Origin: Cyclobacterium plantarum
GTDB taxonomy: Bacteria > Bacteroidota > Bacteroidia > Cytophagales > Cyclobacteriaceae
Length of the DNA: 64,000 nucleotides
Direction of reading: 5' to 3'
NCBI RefSeq assembly: GCF_011290685.1
Contig: NZ_JAANYN010000001.1
Coordinates: 945,916-1,009,915, forward strand
The position numbers were made by a program, and so were the translations under genes. The notes beneath the pieces were generated by a model. It was not told where the DNA came from, searched no databases, and worked only from the letters and a program-made list of their open reading frames with translations. Below, piece after piece: positions 33,437-42,895 of this stretch (within the stretch, counting starts at the first letter, position 1; each line of letters opens with the position of its first letter).

Positions 33437-34429
33437 ATGGGAGGAAGAAGAAAATTCATTAAGCATTCCCTGCTATCTACCTTTGCGGGAATACCATTTG
33501 CTGTAAGTGCCTCTTCTGCGGGTTCTTTTCGATGGGATGAAAAAAAACAGGATCATTTCACCCCTCAAATATTATCTACCTGGAATCATGGCATGGCTGC
33601 CAATGACAAAGCATGGGAGGTGTTGAATAGTGGCGGATCCATTGTGGATGCCGTCGAACAGGGAGTAATGGTAACCGAAAATGATTTGACCAACTTGTCT
33701 GTGGGGCTTCAAGGCTTGCCTGACAGGGAAGGAGTTGTGACCCTGGATGCCTCTATCATGAAGGGGGATGGTTCTTGTGGCTCTGTTGCCTTTGTAAGAC
33801 AAGTCAAACATCCCATTACATTGGCAAGGAAAGTCATGGAAAATACACCTCATGTCATGCTTGTGGGAGAAGGCGCAAGACTTTTTGCCGAATCGGAGGG
33901 AATGCCTATGGAGCAGGAAGAGCTGAGTCCAAAAGCCAGAGAAGCTTACCGCCGCTGGAAGGAAAATTCGAAATACCAGCCGATCATAAATATAGAAAAC
34001 CATGATACCATTGGTATGGTGGGCATAGATGAAAATGGAACCATGGCGGGTTCATGTACCACCAGCGGACTGGCATATAAAATGCATGGAAGGGTAGGAG
34101 ACAGCCCCATAATCGGGGCAGGCCTGTTTGTGGATGAGGAAGTGGGTGCAGCTACCGCAACCGGATTGGGAGAGGAAGTAATCAGGATTTGCGGCGCATT
34201 TTTAATCGTGGAGTTGATGCGTCAGGGTAGGACGCCTCAGGAGGCATGTGAAGAGGCGGTCAGAAGGGCAGTATCCAAGAGTAAAGACATCGACAATACG
34301 CAGATTGGATTTTTAGCCTTGAATAAATCCGGCGAATACGGCGCTTTTGCCATACGGCCCGGATTTAATTATGCCCAGCACCACCGGCAGGGAAAATCGT
34401 TGACTGATGCCAAAAGTTGGTTTAAATAA
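33437..34429 (+). CDS. N4-(beta-N-acetylglucosaminyl)-L-asparaginase (glycosylasparaginase)
   Basis: 330 residues from the ATG at 33437, where a Tat-like signal begins (MGGRRKFIKHSLLSTFAGIP). An upstream in-frame ATG would add a non-signal extension. As an Ntn hydrolase precursor it should self-cleave before the Thr in NHDTIGMVGIDENG (H-D-T-I-G), making that Thr the nucleophile of the beta chain. SCTTSGLAYKMHGRVGDSPI and GAGLFVDEEVGAATATGLGE are the substrate-binding segments. It hydrolyses the GlcNAc-Asn linkage of N-glycoproteins. Divergent position from the ROK/NagB operon fits a supply of GlcNAc to that pathway. Confidence 0.92.
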   Translation: MGGRRKFIKHSLLSTFAGIPFAVSASSAGSFRWDEKKQDHFTPQILSTWNHGMAANDKAWEVLNSGGSIVDAVEQGVMVTENDLTNLSVGLQGLPDREGVVTLDASIMKGDGSCGSVAFVRQVKHPITLARKVMENTPHVMLVGEGARLFAESEGMPMEQEELSPKAREAYRRWKENSKYQPIINIENHDTIGMVGIDENGTMAGSCTTSGLAYKMHGRVGDSPIIGAGLFVDEEVGAATATGLGEEVIRICGAFLIVELMRQGRTPQEACEEAVRRAVSKSKDIDNTQIGFLALNKSGEYGAFAIRPGFNYAQHHRQGKSLTDAKSWFK

Positions 34430-34432
34430 GTT

Positions 34433-35188
34433 ATGGCCAGAAAAAATATAGTTTTTGAAGCTCCTGTATATACCTTGGAAGCTGCTTTAAATGCAGTCCA
34501 GCATGGGGTAGACCGATTGGAGCTTTGCGCGGATTTCGGTGAAGGGGGTACCACCCCTAGTGCCGGATTGTTAAAGGAGATAAAACGGCAGGTGGATGTG
34601 CCCGTTTTTGTGATGATCAGGTGTAGGGGGGGAGACTTCTTGTATTCCGATTCGGAGTTGGAAATCATGCGAACCGATATTGGAATTTTGTCTGCGCATG
34701 GTGCAGATGGTTTTGTATTTGGGATTTTGGCTTCCTCCGGGGAAGTGAATAGGGAAGCATGTGCTAGACTGATACAGGCGGCTGAGGGAAAACCCTGTAC
34801 TTTTCACCGCGCTTTTGACCTGGTTCCGGATAAAAAAACAGCTTTGGAAACCATTATTGGTCTTGGTTTTGAAAGAATTCTAACTTCAGGTGGTGCGCCG
34901 ACCGTCTCAGCAGGTTTTGACATGATCAAAAAACTAAACATCTGGGCTAAGGACAGGATCATCATCCTTCCTGGTGGAGGTTTAAAACCAGCTGATCTGC
35001 CCAGGCTGAATCAATATGGTGCTTTAGAGGAAGTACACAGTTCCTGTAAACAATTCAGGAATTCAACCATGGATCTGCCGGACACAGGTTTGAAACTTTC
35101 TTTGATAAAAGAAATGGAAGGAAAAGTGCTGACGGTAGACCCACAACTTGTTCGCTCCTTCAGAGCAATCCTGGATGAATTGGGTTGA
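34433..35188 (+). CDS. cutC: CutC-family protein
   Basis: 251 residues forming a TIM barrel. The start FEAPVYTLEAALNAVQHGVD with RLELCADFGEGGTTPSAGLL is the CutC signature. PVFVMIRCRGGDFLYSD, CTFHRAFDL and ERILTSGGAPT follow in the expected order. Named for copper homeostasis in E. coli, but its true activity is unsettled. In many Bacteroidota it accompanies GlcNAc and glycoprotein catabolism genes, as here: it starts 3 bp after the glycosylasparaginase stop and is surely co-transcribed. Confidence 0.92.
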   Translation: MARKNIVFEAPVYTLEAALNAVQHGVDRLELCADFGEGGTTPSAGLLKEIKRQVDVPVFVMIRCRGGDFLYSDSELEIMRTDIGILSAHGADGFVFGILASSGEVNREACARLIQAAEGKPCTFHRAFDLVPDKKTALETIIGLGFERILTSGGAPTVSAGFDMIKKLNIWAKDRIIILPGGGLKPADLPRLNQYGALEEVHSSCKQFRNSTMDLPDTGLKLSLIKEMEGKVLTVDPQLVRSFRAILDELG

Positions 35189-35332
35189 ATTTGATATAAA
35201 TTAAAGCTTTTTCATTTTTTTAGGAGAAAGATGGATCCAATTAAATTTCATGTTATATCATTATTTAGCCAATGATATTTGTGTTTATTTGAATTTTTTA
35301 TTACATTATCTTCTCAATAAACCCTATAACAT

Positions 35333-35800
35333 ATGGTAAAGAGTTTTCAGGGGGTGAGGGAGGCCCCTATCAAAAAAAGCAGTCAGCCCCTTTTGGTGAG
35401 CGATCATATGAGCACCAATCTGGTGACATTTCATCCCAACGATACCATTGACCATGTTATAATGGCAATGACTAAAAAGAATATTTCAGGAGCCCCGGTA
35501 GTGGATGAGGACGGTAACCTTGTGGGAATGATTTCTGAAGGAGATTGTCTAAAGGAAATTGTCAAAGGCCAATATACCAATACGCCAAAATTTCCCGGTT
35601 CGGTGGAAGAACACATGACCAAGGAAGTCATTACTATGCCTCCGGATATCTCTATTTTTGATGCAGCCGATCAGTTCTTAACCCTGAGAATTAGGAGGTT
35701 TCCAGTGGTGAAGAATGGAGCATTATTGGGACAAATAAGCGTAAGTGATATCATCAGGGCCATGCCAAAACTAAAGGCATCCACCTGGGGTAAGTATTAG
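35333..35800 (+). CDS. CBS-domain-pair protein
   Basis: 155 residues consisting of two CBS domains: residues about 25-80 (VSDHMSTNLVTFHPNDTIDH; ISGAPVVDEDGNLVGMISEG) and about 95-150 (VEEHMTKEVITMPPDISIFD; RRFPVVKNGALLGQISVSDI). Stand-alone CBS pairs bind adenine nucleotides and act as energy sensors or inhibitors of partner proteins. No partner gene is adjacent. It converges with the YdcF-like gene. Confidence 0.9.
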   Translation: MVKSFQGVREAPIKKSSQPLLVSDHMSTNLVTFHPNDTIDHVIMAMTKKNISGAPVVDEDGNLVGMISEGDCLKEIVKGQYTNTPKFPGSVEEHMTKEVITMPPDISIFDAADQFLTLRIRRFPVVKNGALLGQISVSDIIRAMPKLKASTWGKY

Positions 35801-35818
35801 TTTGCATACCAAAATGCC

Positions 35819-36595
35819 TTAGATGTAGCCAGCTATTTTGTATATCAGTATTCCTACCCATTCTTTGACCAGAATATGCCAAATTAAAATGGCATTGATG
35901 CTGGGTTGGAAAATGGTTTTGAAGTTTAATTTTGGTGCAGCTGCGTAATAGTCTACCGGAAAGGTATCCGGGTAGAGACCTGTTTTCGCAAAGCAGGCAT
36001 TTGCTCTTTTCATGTGGAAAGCCGAAGTAATCAATAAAAAGGAGGAGGATTGTTGCTCCAACAGCCCTTCTTCTTTTAATAATTTCTCGGTAAATAGTGC
36101 ATTTTCTCTGGTGTTTCTGGCGGTCGTTTCCAGGATCAGGTCTGATCTTTTTACCCCTGCCCAAACCATAAAATCTCCAAGCGATTCAGCTTCGGAAATG
36201 TCATCCGAAGGATCAAATCCCAGACCTCCCGTGATGAGGATTTTTTTTAATTTTCCCATTTTATACAATTGCACGGCATGGGTCACCCTGTCTGCACCTT
36301 TATTGAAATAGGTTCGGTCTTTGGGGGTTTTTTCAATATTAGTAACCCCCGTTAAGATGATGCCAATCTCATAATCCGGAAGTGTATGGAAAGCCTTTGG
36401 TGGAGGTTCCCAGCTATACATCAGCTGATTGGCGAGGTAACTGTTAGAAAAAAATAAGGAAAGCAGAAAACCGGCCAGTACCAGCTTCTTACCCCAGGTT
36501 CGGTTTATAAATAGTATCCCTGCACCTGTCAATACCAGACAAATGGTGAATGGCATGATAAGGAAGCTGAATAATTGCGATACATAAAAAAACAT
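35819..36595 (-). CDS. YdcF/ElyC-family (DUF218) membrane protein
   Basis: 258 residues. Two N-terminal transmembrane helices (about residues 7-30 and 36-55) precede the DUF218 domain: YEIGIILTGVTNIEKTPKDR, ADRVTHAVQLYKMGKLKKIL then ITGGLG, TTARNTRENALFTEKLL and LLITSAFHMKRANACFAKTG. The family is implicated in cell-envelope processes such as polysaccharide precursor handling. The enzymatic role is undefined. It is divergent from the addAB-like genes. Confidence 0.87.
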   Translation of the reverse strand: MFFYVSQLFSFLIMPFTICLVLTGAGILFINRTWGKKLVLAGFLLSLFFSNSYLANQLMYSWEPPPKAFHTLPDYEIGIILTGVTNIEKTPKDRTYFNKGADRVTHAVQLYKMGKLKKILITGGLGFDPSDDISEAESLGDFMVWAGVKRSDLILETTARNTRENALFTEKLLKEEGLLEQQSSSFLLITSAFHMKRANACFAKTGLYPDTFPVDYYAAAPKLNFKTIFQPSINAILIWHILVKEWVGILIYKIAGYI

Positions 36596-36758
36596 GTTTT
36601 TTCTTGGTTTGCCGATTATACAACAAAGTCAGGTCTGATACCACAAAATTATCCAATTATTCTCTTCCCACCCTATTTTTATTTTTAACTTCACACCATT
36701 CCTTTGATCCGATCCGGACTCCGTTTCCTGGTCTTTATAAAACAAAAGTTTTTCATAG

Positions 36759-39700
36759 ATGCAAATGTCTCCTTTTCAAATATATAAATCTTCTGCGGGT
36801 TCGGGAAAAACCTATACCCTTACCACTTCCTATCTGAAATTGGCTATGGAGCAACCGAGCGCTTTCAGGCAGGTGTTGGCGGTAACCTTTACCAACAAGG
36901 CAACCCAGGAGATGAAGGAGCGCATAATAAAAGAGCTGAAAAGAATAAAAAGTGGGGTAGACCTGAGCCAGCAAATGGATCAGGATCTTTTGGAAAAATG
37001 GGACCTGAAACCACATGAATTATCCCAAAAGGCTTCCGAAGTACTTACTGGCATTTTGCATGATTATTCGGCATTTTCTGTAAGTACCATAGACAGCTTT
37101 TTTCAACGGGTGATCCGCGCCTTTGCCCGGGAAATAGACCTTCAGGCCAAATTTGATGTGGAGATGGATCTGGATGCGGTTATGGCCAGATTGATAGACC
37201 GGCTCATGCTACGGGTAAATGATGAGCCTGAACTTCACCGGTGGATGGTGGCCTTTTCCATTGCCAAAATCACGGAAGGAAAATCCTGGGACATCAGAAA
37301 ACCCATTCATGACCTGGGATCAAAGATGTTTCAGGAAGATTTTAAAATGATTCAGCATGAGGTCAAAGCTTTTCTGGATGAACCCGATAACCTACATAAA
37401 TTCAGGCAACACCTGTTCCAACAAAAGAAATTGATCATGGATCAAACCATTACAATGAAGGACCAGGCCACTCAAATCCGGCAACAGCATGGCTTGGTTT
37501 GGGAGGATTTTGAGGGGGGCAGCAGGAGTTTTGCCCGCTGTTTTGAAAAGCTGGGAGACCCCGTCAGACCTGTGCCGGAATTGACAGAAGCCCAAAAAAA
37601 GAAAGTGGGTGATCCGGATAAATGGTCCACAAAATCCAGTAAAAACACAGCCGCCATTCAGGCAGCATATCATGATGGCCTGGGAGAATTAATGAGTCAA
37701 ATTGAGCCACTGGAAAAGGCCTGGACCACATTGGAGGTCATTTCCAAAAACCTCTATGTTTTTGGATTATTTGGTTACCTGCTTAAAGAGTTGGTGGAGC
37801 TGAAGGATGAGGAAAATTTGTTGTTGATTTCAGAAACCAACGATTTCCTAAGGTCTATTACAGCTGATAATGAAGCCCCCTTCATTTATGAAAAAGTAGG
37901 CAACCAGTTTCAGCATTTTTTATTGGATGAGTTTCAGGATACCTCAGGGTTTCAGTGGGCCAGTTTCAGGCCCTTGCTGGTCAATTCTCTGTCCATGGGA
38001 AAAACCAACCTGATCGTCGGGGATGTCAAGCAATCTATTTACCGTTGGCGAGGAGGGGAAATGAGGTTGCTAATGGAGCAGGTGGAAAAGGATGTGGGGC
38101 AATTCGGGGTAGAGGTTCAAAAATTGGCTACCAACTACCGAAGCCTGCCGCAGGTGGTGTATTTTAACAATACCCTTTTTAGCCAACTTTCCAGACTTCT
38201 GGCGGATGGCTTGTCTGTAAACCTGGGGTCTCCATTGGGGGAAACCCTCAGGCAGGCTTATGCTGATGTCTCTCAGAGCGTGGCTCCAAACCAGGCCCGA
38301 AAAGGAATTTCAGGGAAGGTGAAACTGGAATTTATTGTTTCCGAAGCCGAAAAGTCGTACAAAGAATTTGTTTTGGCAGCCTTACCCGGAAAGGTGGAGC
38401 ACTTATTGGCACAGGGATATAGGTTAAGGGATATCGCCATACTGGTGAGAAAAAATGGGCAGGCCGCAGAAATCGCAGATGCCTTTATGATGCATGGACA
38501 AAAGGAACCGGAGCAACGTTACGAGGTACTCTCGGATGAAGCTCTGTTTTTAGATAAATCTTCGGTGGTCAAATGCTTGTTGGCAGCCTTGAAAGCAATA
38601 AATGACCAGGATGACAAGTTGTCTGAAAGAAGCATCTGGATCCATTGGGCCAGGATCAGGAGTGAGGAACTGGGACCGGAACTTTTTCAAGAAGGAGCCA
38701 TGCCAGAAAGCCTTCAGCAGCTTCGGGCCAACTACACCAGGAAAATGACAGATTTCAGGCGTTTGCCCTTAATGGATTTGCTGGAAGCCCTGATTGATTT
38801 ATTGGGTTTCAATGAGAACATGCAGGAGAAAGCTTACCTGTCCGGATTGAAGGAGGCCATTTATGATTTTTCCGATAAAAATCGGGCTGATTTGGGTAAT
38901 TTCCTGGAATGGTGGGAACAGCAAGGACATAAAAGGACCATAAAACTTCCAGAGGAACACAATGCCATCCGGATTCTGACCATCCACAAGTCAAAAGGGC
39001 TACAATTTAAAGTGGTTTTATTGCCCTTTTTGGATTGGAAGCTTTTCGATACCGGAAAGGATAACATTGTTTGGGCACCTTATGAATGGGATGAAAACCT
39101 ACCACCCCTTAATGTACCTTTGACGGTCAGGAATGATTTGTTGAAATCCGCCTTTGCCCCTATATTTTTACAGGAAAGTCTCTTGCATCACCTGGATAAC
39201 TTGAACATGTTGTACGTGGCCTTTACCAGGGCAGAGGAGGTCATATGGGGCTTGGCTCCTTATAGGGAATCCAAAGGGCCTGTAAAATTGAACACAGTAT
39301 CGGATTTGCTGATTCAGGCCATGAGCCTTCCCCCAACACCAGGTCTGGAATTAGACCTGGGCAGCCATTTTGACCCTGAAAACCTGGTTTTTGAAGCTGG
39401 TGACTGGCATCCTGTTAGGGCATACCCTGAGCCAGAAGATGAGAAACAGCCTATGGCCTGGCAGTACCGCCCCTGGGTACAGAGCTTGCAGGTCAAACAG
39501 GTATTTGGCAGTTTTGAAGATGCCGGTTTATTCAGAAAGAGAGATTTTGGACTGTTGGTACATTCCCTGATAGAAAGATCCAGAGACATGTCCGGTTTCA
39601 TGTTGGAGCTGGAAAGCCTTTATTTTGAAGGGGGAATTGACATTGAAGAGAAAACTGCATTGGAAAGCCAATTTAATGAACTGTGTAAGTTGGACAAATT

Positions 39701-39962
39701 CAGTACCTGGTTTGATGGCAAACATACTGTTTTGACCGAACAAGGCATTCTACTACCAGGAGGAGAGAGTAAAAGACCAGACAGGTTGGTATATAAAGCG
39801 AATTCAGTGGAGGTTGTCGATTTCAAGACAGGAAAGGAAAGGAAAGTGCATCAGGATCAGGTAAATGGGTATGTGGATCTGGTCAGGAAAATGGAAAATG
39901 AAATGATGGTGGAAGGATATCTCTGCTACCTTGAATCGGGAATAATTAAAAAGGTCAGTTAA
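36759..39962 (+). CDS. AddA/RecB-like UvrD helicase-nuclease subunit
   Basis: 1067 residues. SF1 motifs appear in order: I IYKSSAGSGKTYTLT (residues 8-22), Ia VTFTNKATQEMKERI, II LLDEFQDTSGFQWASF (about 388-403), III VGDVKQSIYRWRGGEM, IV LATNYRSLP, V ILTIHKSKGLQFKVV and VI LNMLYVAFTRAEEV. The C-terminal RecB-type nuclease core (PDRLVYKANSVEVVDFKTGK, then HQDQVNGYV) supplies the catalytic Asp/Lys. With the next gene it should form an AddAB-type end-resection complex for recombinational repair. The stop TAA abuts the next ATG. Confidence 0.92.
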   Translation: MQMSPFQIYKSSAGSGKTYTLTTSYLKLAMEQPSAFRQVLAVTFTNKATQEMKERIIKELKRIKSGVDLSQQMDQDLLEKWDLKPHELSQKASEVLTGILHDYSAFSVSTIDSFFQRVIRAFAREIDLQAKFDVEMDLDAVMARLIDRLMLRVNDEPELHRWMVAFSIAKITEGKSWDIRKPIHDLGSKMFQEDFKMIQHEVKAFLDEPDNLHKFRQHLFQQKKLIMDQTITMKDQATQIRQQHGLVWEDFEGGSRSFARCFEKLGDPVRPVPELTEAQKKKVGDPDKWSTKSSKNTAAIQAAYHDGLGELMSQIEPLEKAWTTLEVISKNLYVFGLFGYLLKELVELKDEENLLLISETNDFLRSITADNEAPFIYEKVGNQFQHFLLDEFQDTSGFQWASFRPLLVNSLSMGKTNLIVGDVKQSIYRWRGGEMRLLMEQVEKDVGQFGVEVQKLATNYRSLPQVVYFNNTLFSQLSRLLADGLSVNLGSPLGETLRQAYADVSQSVAPNQARKGISGKVKLEFIVSEAEKSYKEFVLAALPGKVEHLLAQGYRLRDIAILVRKNGQAAEIADAFMMHGQKEPEQRYEVLSDEALFLDKSSVVKCLLAALKAINDQDDKLSERSIWIHWARIRSEELGPELFQEGAMPESLQQLRANYTRKMTDFRRLPLMDLLEALIDLLGFNENMQEKAYLSGLKEAIYDFSDKNRADLGNFLEWWEQQGHKRTIKLPEEHNAIRILTIHKSKGLQFKVVLLPFLDWKLFDTGKDNIVWAPYEWDENLPPLNVPLTVRNDLLKSAFAPIFLQESLLHHLDNLNMLYVAFTRAEEVIWGLAPYRESKGPVKLNTVSDLLIQAMSLPPTPGLELDLGSHFDPENLVFEAGDWHPVRAYPEPEDEKQPMAWQYRPWVQSLQVKQVFGSFEDAGLFRKRDFGLLVHSLIERSRDMSGFMLELESLYFEGGIDIEEKTALESQFNELCKLDKFSTWFDGKHTVLTEQGILLPGGESKRPDRLVYKANSVEVVDFKTGKERKVHQDQVNGYVDLVRKMENEMMVEGYLCYLESGIIKKVS

Positions 39963-42839
39963 ATGAATGGTTTTTTGAAACAGACAGCTTCCACCCTTTT
40001 ACAACGGGAGGGGGAACTAAAGGGTGTAAAAGTCATTCTTCCCAATCGCCGGGCCGGGTTGTTTTTCAATAAATACCTGGGTCAGTTGGCGACCAAGCCT
40101 ATTTGGATGCCAAGGGTACTTACAATTGAGGACTTGTTTTATGAAATGGGCCGGAAAAGACCTGCAGATAAGCTGCGGCTGATTTATGAAATGTACCAGG
40201 TTTTTTCTTCCCTCTCTCAGGTGGAAGAAAGTTTTGACAGGTTTTATTTTTGGGGAGAAATGATCCTTAAAGATTTCAACGACCTGGACCAGTTTTTGGT
40301 AAATCCTGAAAAATTATTTACCAACCTCAAGGAGCAAAAGATCCTGGCCAGTGACTGGAGTTTTTTAAATCCTGAACAGGTGGCATTGATCAAGGCTTTT
40401 TGGGCTTCCTTTGAAGAGAGGGACAAGTATCACCAGAAAAAGTTTCTTAAATTCTGGGATTTGCTACATCCCCTGTACCAGCAATTTAATGCCCGGCTGA
40501 AAAGCGGTGGATTGGCTTATGGAGGCGGTATTTACAGGGAAGTGGTGCAGGGGATGCAAGACATGGAACTGCCCCGGGGCCACCATGTTTTTGTTGGCTT
40601 TAATGCTTTTACTGCCACTGAGGAGCGCTTGATAAAATTCTTTATCGAACACCATGGTGCGGAAATATTCTGGGATATCGATGCCTATTATATGAAGGAT
40701 CCCGCTCAGGAGGCAGGACTTTTTTTCAGGGAATACAGAAAGGATCCTGTTTTCGGACCTACCTTTCCGGGGGAAATCCCACAGCAAATTGAGGAGAAAA
40801 ATGCCCAAATCAACACCTATTCCGTACCCTTGAAAAGTAACCAGGCAAATGTAGTGGCCGGACTCCTGGAGCAGGTCATGGAGGGGCAGGAAAATTGGGA
40901 AGAAACTGTGGTGATACTGCCTGAAGAACAATTGCTGTTTCCCATATTAAATTTACTTCCGGAAAAGGTAAATAAGGTGAATGTAACCATGGGGTATCCA
41001 GTAAAGCAGACACCTGTTTACACCTTTCTGGAGGCAGTGCTTGAATTGCAGCGATACACAAAAGTTGAAAATGGGGAGGTACTTTTCTATCACAAGCCGG
41101 TAAAGGAATTGCTCCACATGGTTTATCTCCGGGAAGTTAACCCCCTTTTTGCCAGCCAAATGGTGGAAGAGCTGACACGTACAAATACCATTTACCAAAC
41201 TGCTGAAAAGTTGAGTGTTGGAGGAGACCTGTTTGCCCTGGTTTTCCAAAAATTGACCCCCTTGAATTTGTTGGACGTGGTTTTGGAGCTGATCCGTAAG
41301 CTGGGGGAAGGGCTGGACGATCAGAGCATGGAGCAAACCTATCTGCTGCAGTGCTACAAGCAAATGAACAGGCTCAAAGATATCTTCGAAGAGGATATCG
41401 GTGAAGAAGTTAGTGTAGAATTTTTTATCCGGATCTTCAGACAGGTTTTTGGAGAAATAAAACTGCCTTTTCAGGGAGAGCCATTGGAAGGAATTCAGCT
41501 CATGGGGGTGCTGGAATCACGAAACCTGGATTTCAAAAGAGTGATCGTATGCAATATGAATGAGGGAAGTTTTCCTCCTTCAAACAGCATGAACTCCATG
41601 GTGCCGTTTAACCTGAGGCGTGCATTTGGAATGCCAGTGCAGGAGCAAAATGATGCCATTTATGCTTATACCTTTTACCGTTTACTCCATCAGGCAGAGG
41701 AAGTTCACTTGCTCTACACCACCGCCGGGACAAATGGTCAGGTGGGCGAAAAAAGCAGGTATATCCATCAGCTACAGATCGAAATGGACCATGGTGGGCT
41801 AAATAAAGACGACAAGGTAATTCATGTGCCGGTCAATTTAACCGCTGCCAGCCCGATTTCCATTCCAAAGAATGCCACAATCCTGCGTTTTTTGAACAGG
41901 TATACGGATAGGATTGCCGAAGGCCAGGAGCCCATTACATTTTCACCTTCAGCCATCAATATTTGGCTGGACTGCCGGTTAAAATTTTATCTGACTTACA
42001 TTGCCGGTCTGGAGGTGCCGGAAGAGGTGCAGGAAGAGGTGGATCCTGCTATTTTTGGTAACCTGGTTCACCTATCCCTGGAAAACCTTTACGGTGGTTA
42101 TTTGCAAAACAAAAAAAGCAAATGGGTGGAAGCGGACGACATTGTTAAACTAAAGGATTATATATTTCCTGCTGTCGAAAAGGCCATTCTCAGTCAGTAT
42201 TTTATGGAAAACAAAGAGGATGTCAAATTAAGCGGGCAGCTCACCATTGCCAGGGATGTGTTGCAAAAATATTTATCCGGAGTGTTGGAGAAGGATGCAG
42301 CAGCCGTCCCGTTTGAAATTATTTCCCTGGAAGCTGCCAGAAAATACAAGGCCACGTTACCGGTAAAGACAGCAGATGGACTCTCCATGGTTTCTTTAGG
42401 GGGAATTATCGACAGGGTTGACAAAGTTAATGATTCAATTAGGTTGATAGATTATAAATCCGGGGGGGACAAAAAGGATTTTAAAAGTATAGAGAGCTTG
42501 TTTGACAGAAATGATGGCGCCAGGAATAAAGCGGCCATGCAGACCTTTTTCTATGGCTTGCTTTATGAAGCTAATTTTCCCGAAAACCGCTTACCCCTCA
42601 AACCCGCGCTGTTCAATCTCAGGGAAATCTTTAAGGATGATTTTAATCCTTACCTTCAGGAGGTAACAGGTCGGGGAAAAAGAAAAGAAGTGAGTGATTA
42701 TGCCGAATACAGGGATGACTATGTGGAGAAGCTCAGGCTTAGCCTGGAAGAAATATTCGATCCCGATCAGTCTTTTGACCAGACAGAAGACCATCAAAAA
42801 TGCCAGTATTGTCCTTTTTCCGGAATATGTTGCAGGTAG
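39963..42839 (+). CDS. AddB-like PD-(D/E)XK nuclease subunit
   Basis: 958 residues. The N-terminal half is a degenerate helicase (VILPNRRAGLFFNKYLGQLA; FVGFNAFTATEERLI). The C-terminal nuclease has FGNLVHLSLENLYGGYL, then LGGIIDRVDKVNDSIRLIDY with KSGG (D-x-n-D-Y-K catalytic core). Cys residues at WLDCRLKFYL and the terminal CQYCPFSGICCR match the iron-sulfur cluster that staples the AddB nuclease. Start and stop are directly adjacent to the AddA-like gene (TAAATG), indicating an obligate pair. Confidence 0.9.
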   Translation: MNGFLKQTASTLLQREGELKGVKVILPNRRAGLFFNKYLGQLATKPIWMPRVLTIEDLFYEMGRKRPADKLRLIYEMYQVFSSLSQVEESFDRFYFWGEMILKDFNDLDQFLVNPEKLFTNLKEQKILASDWSFLNPEQVALIKAFWASFEERDKYHQKKFLKFWDLLHPLYQQFNARLKSGGLAYGGGIYREVVQGMQDMELPRGHHVFVGFNAFTATEERLIKFFIEHHGAEIFWDIDAYYMKDPAQEAGLFFREYRKDPVFGPTFPGEIPQQIEEKNAQINTYSVPLKSNQANVVAGLLEQVMEGQENWEETVVILPEEQLLFPILNLLPEKVNKVNVTMGYPVKQTPVYTFLEAVLELQRYTKVENGEVLFYHKPVKELLHMVYLREVNPLFASQMVEELTRTNTIYQTAEKLSVGGDLFALVFQKLTPLNLLDVVLELIRKLGEGLDDQSMEQTYLLQCYKQMNRLKDIFEEDIGEEVSVEFFIRIFRQVFGEIKLPFQGEPLEGIQLMGVLESRNLDFKRVIVCNMNEGSFPPSNSMNSMVPFNLRRAFGMPVQEQNDAIYAYTFYRLLHQAEEVHLLYTTAGTNGQVGEKSRYIHQLQIEMDHGGLNKDDKVIHVPVNLTAASPISIPKNATILRFLNRYTDRIAEGQEPITFSPSAINIWLDCRLKFYLTYIAGLEVPEEVQEEVDPAIFGNLVHLSLENLYGGYLQNKKSKWVEADDIVKLKDYIFPAVEKAILSQYFMENKEDVKLSGQLTIARDVLQKYLSGVLEKDAAAVPFEIISLEAARKYKATLPVKTADGLSMVSLGGIIDRVDKVNDSIRLIDYKSGGDKKDFKSIESLFDRNDGARNKAAMQTFFYGLLYEANFPENRLPLKPALFNLREIFKDDFNPYLQEVTGRGKRKEVSDYAEYRDDYVEKLRLSLEEIFDPDQSFDQTEDHQKCQYCPFSGICCR

Positions 42840-42895
42840 GGATATGGCTTTAATTTACAGACTTATTTATTATATTTACGTCTTTGATTTTGAAA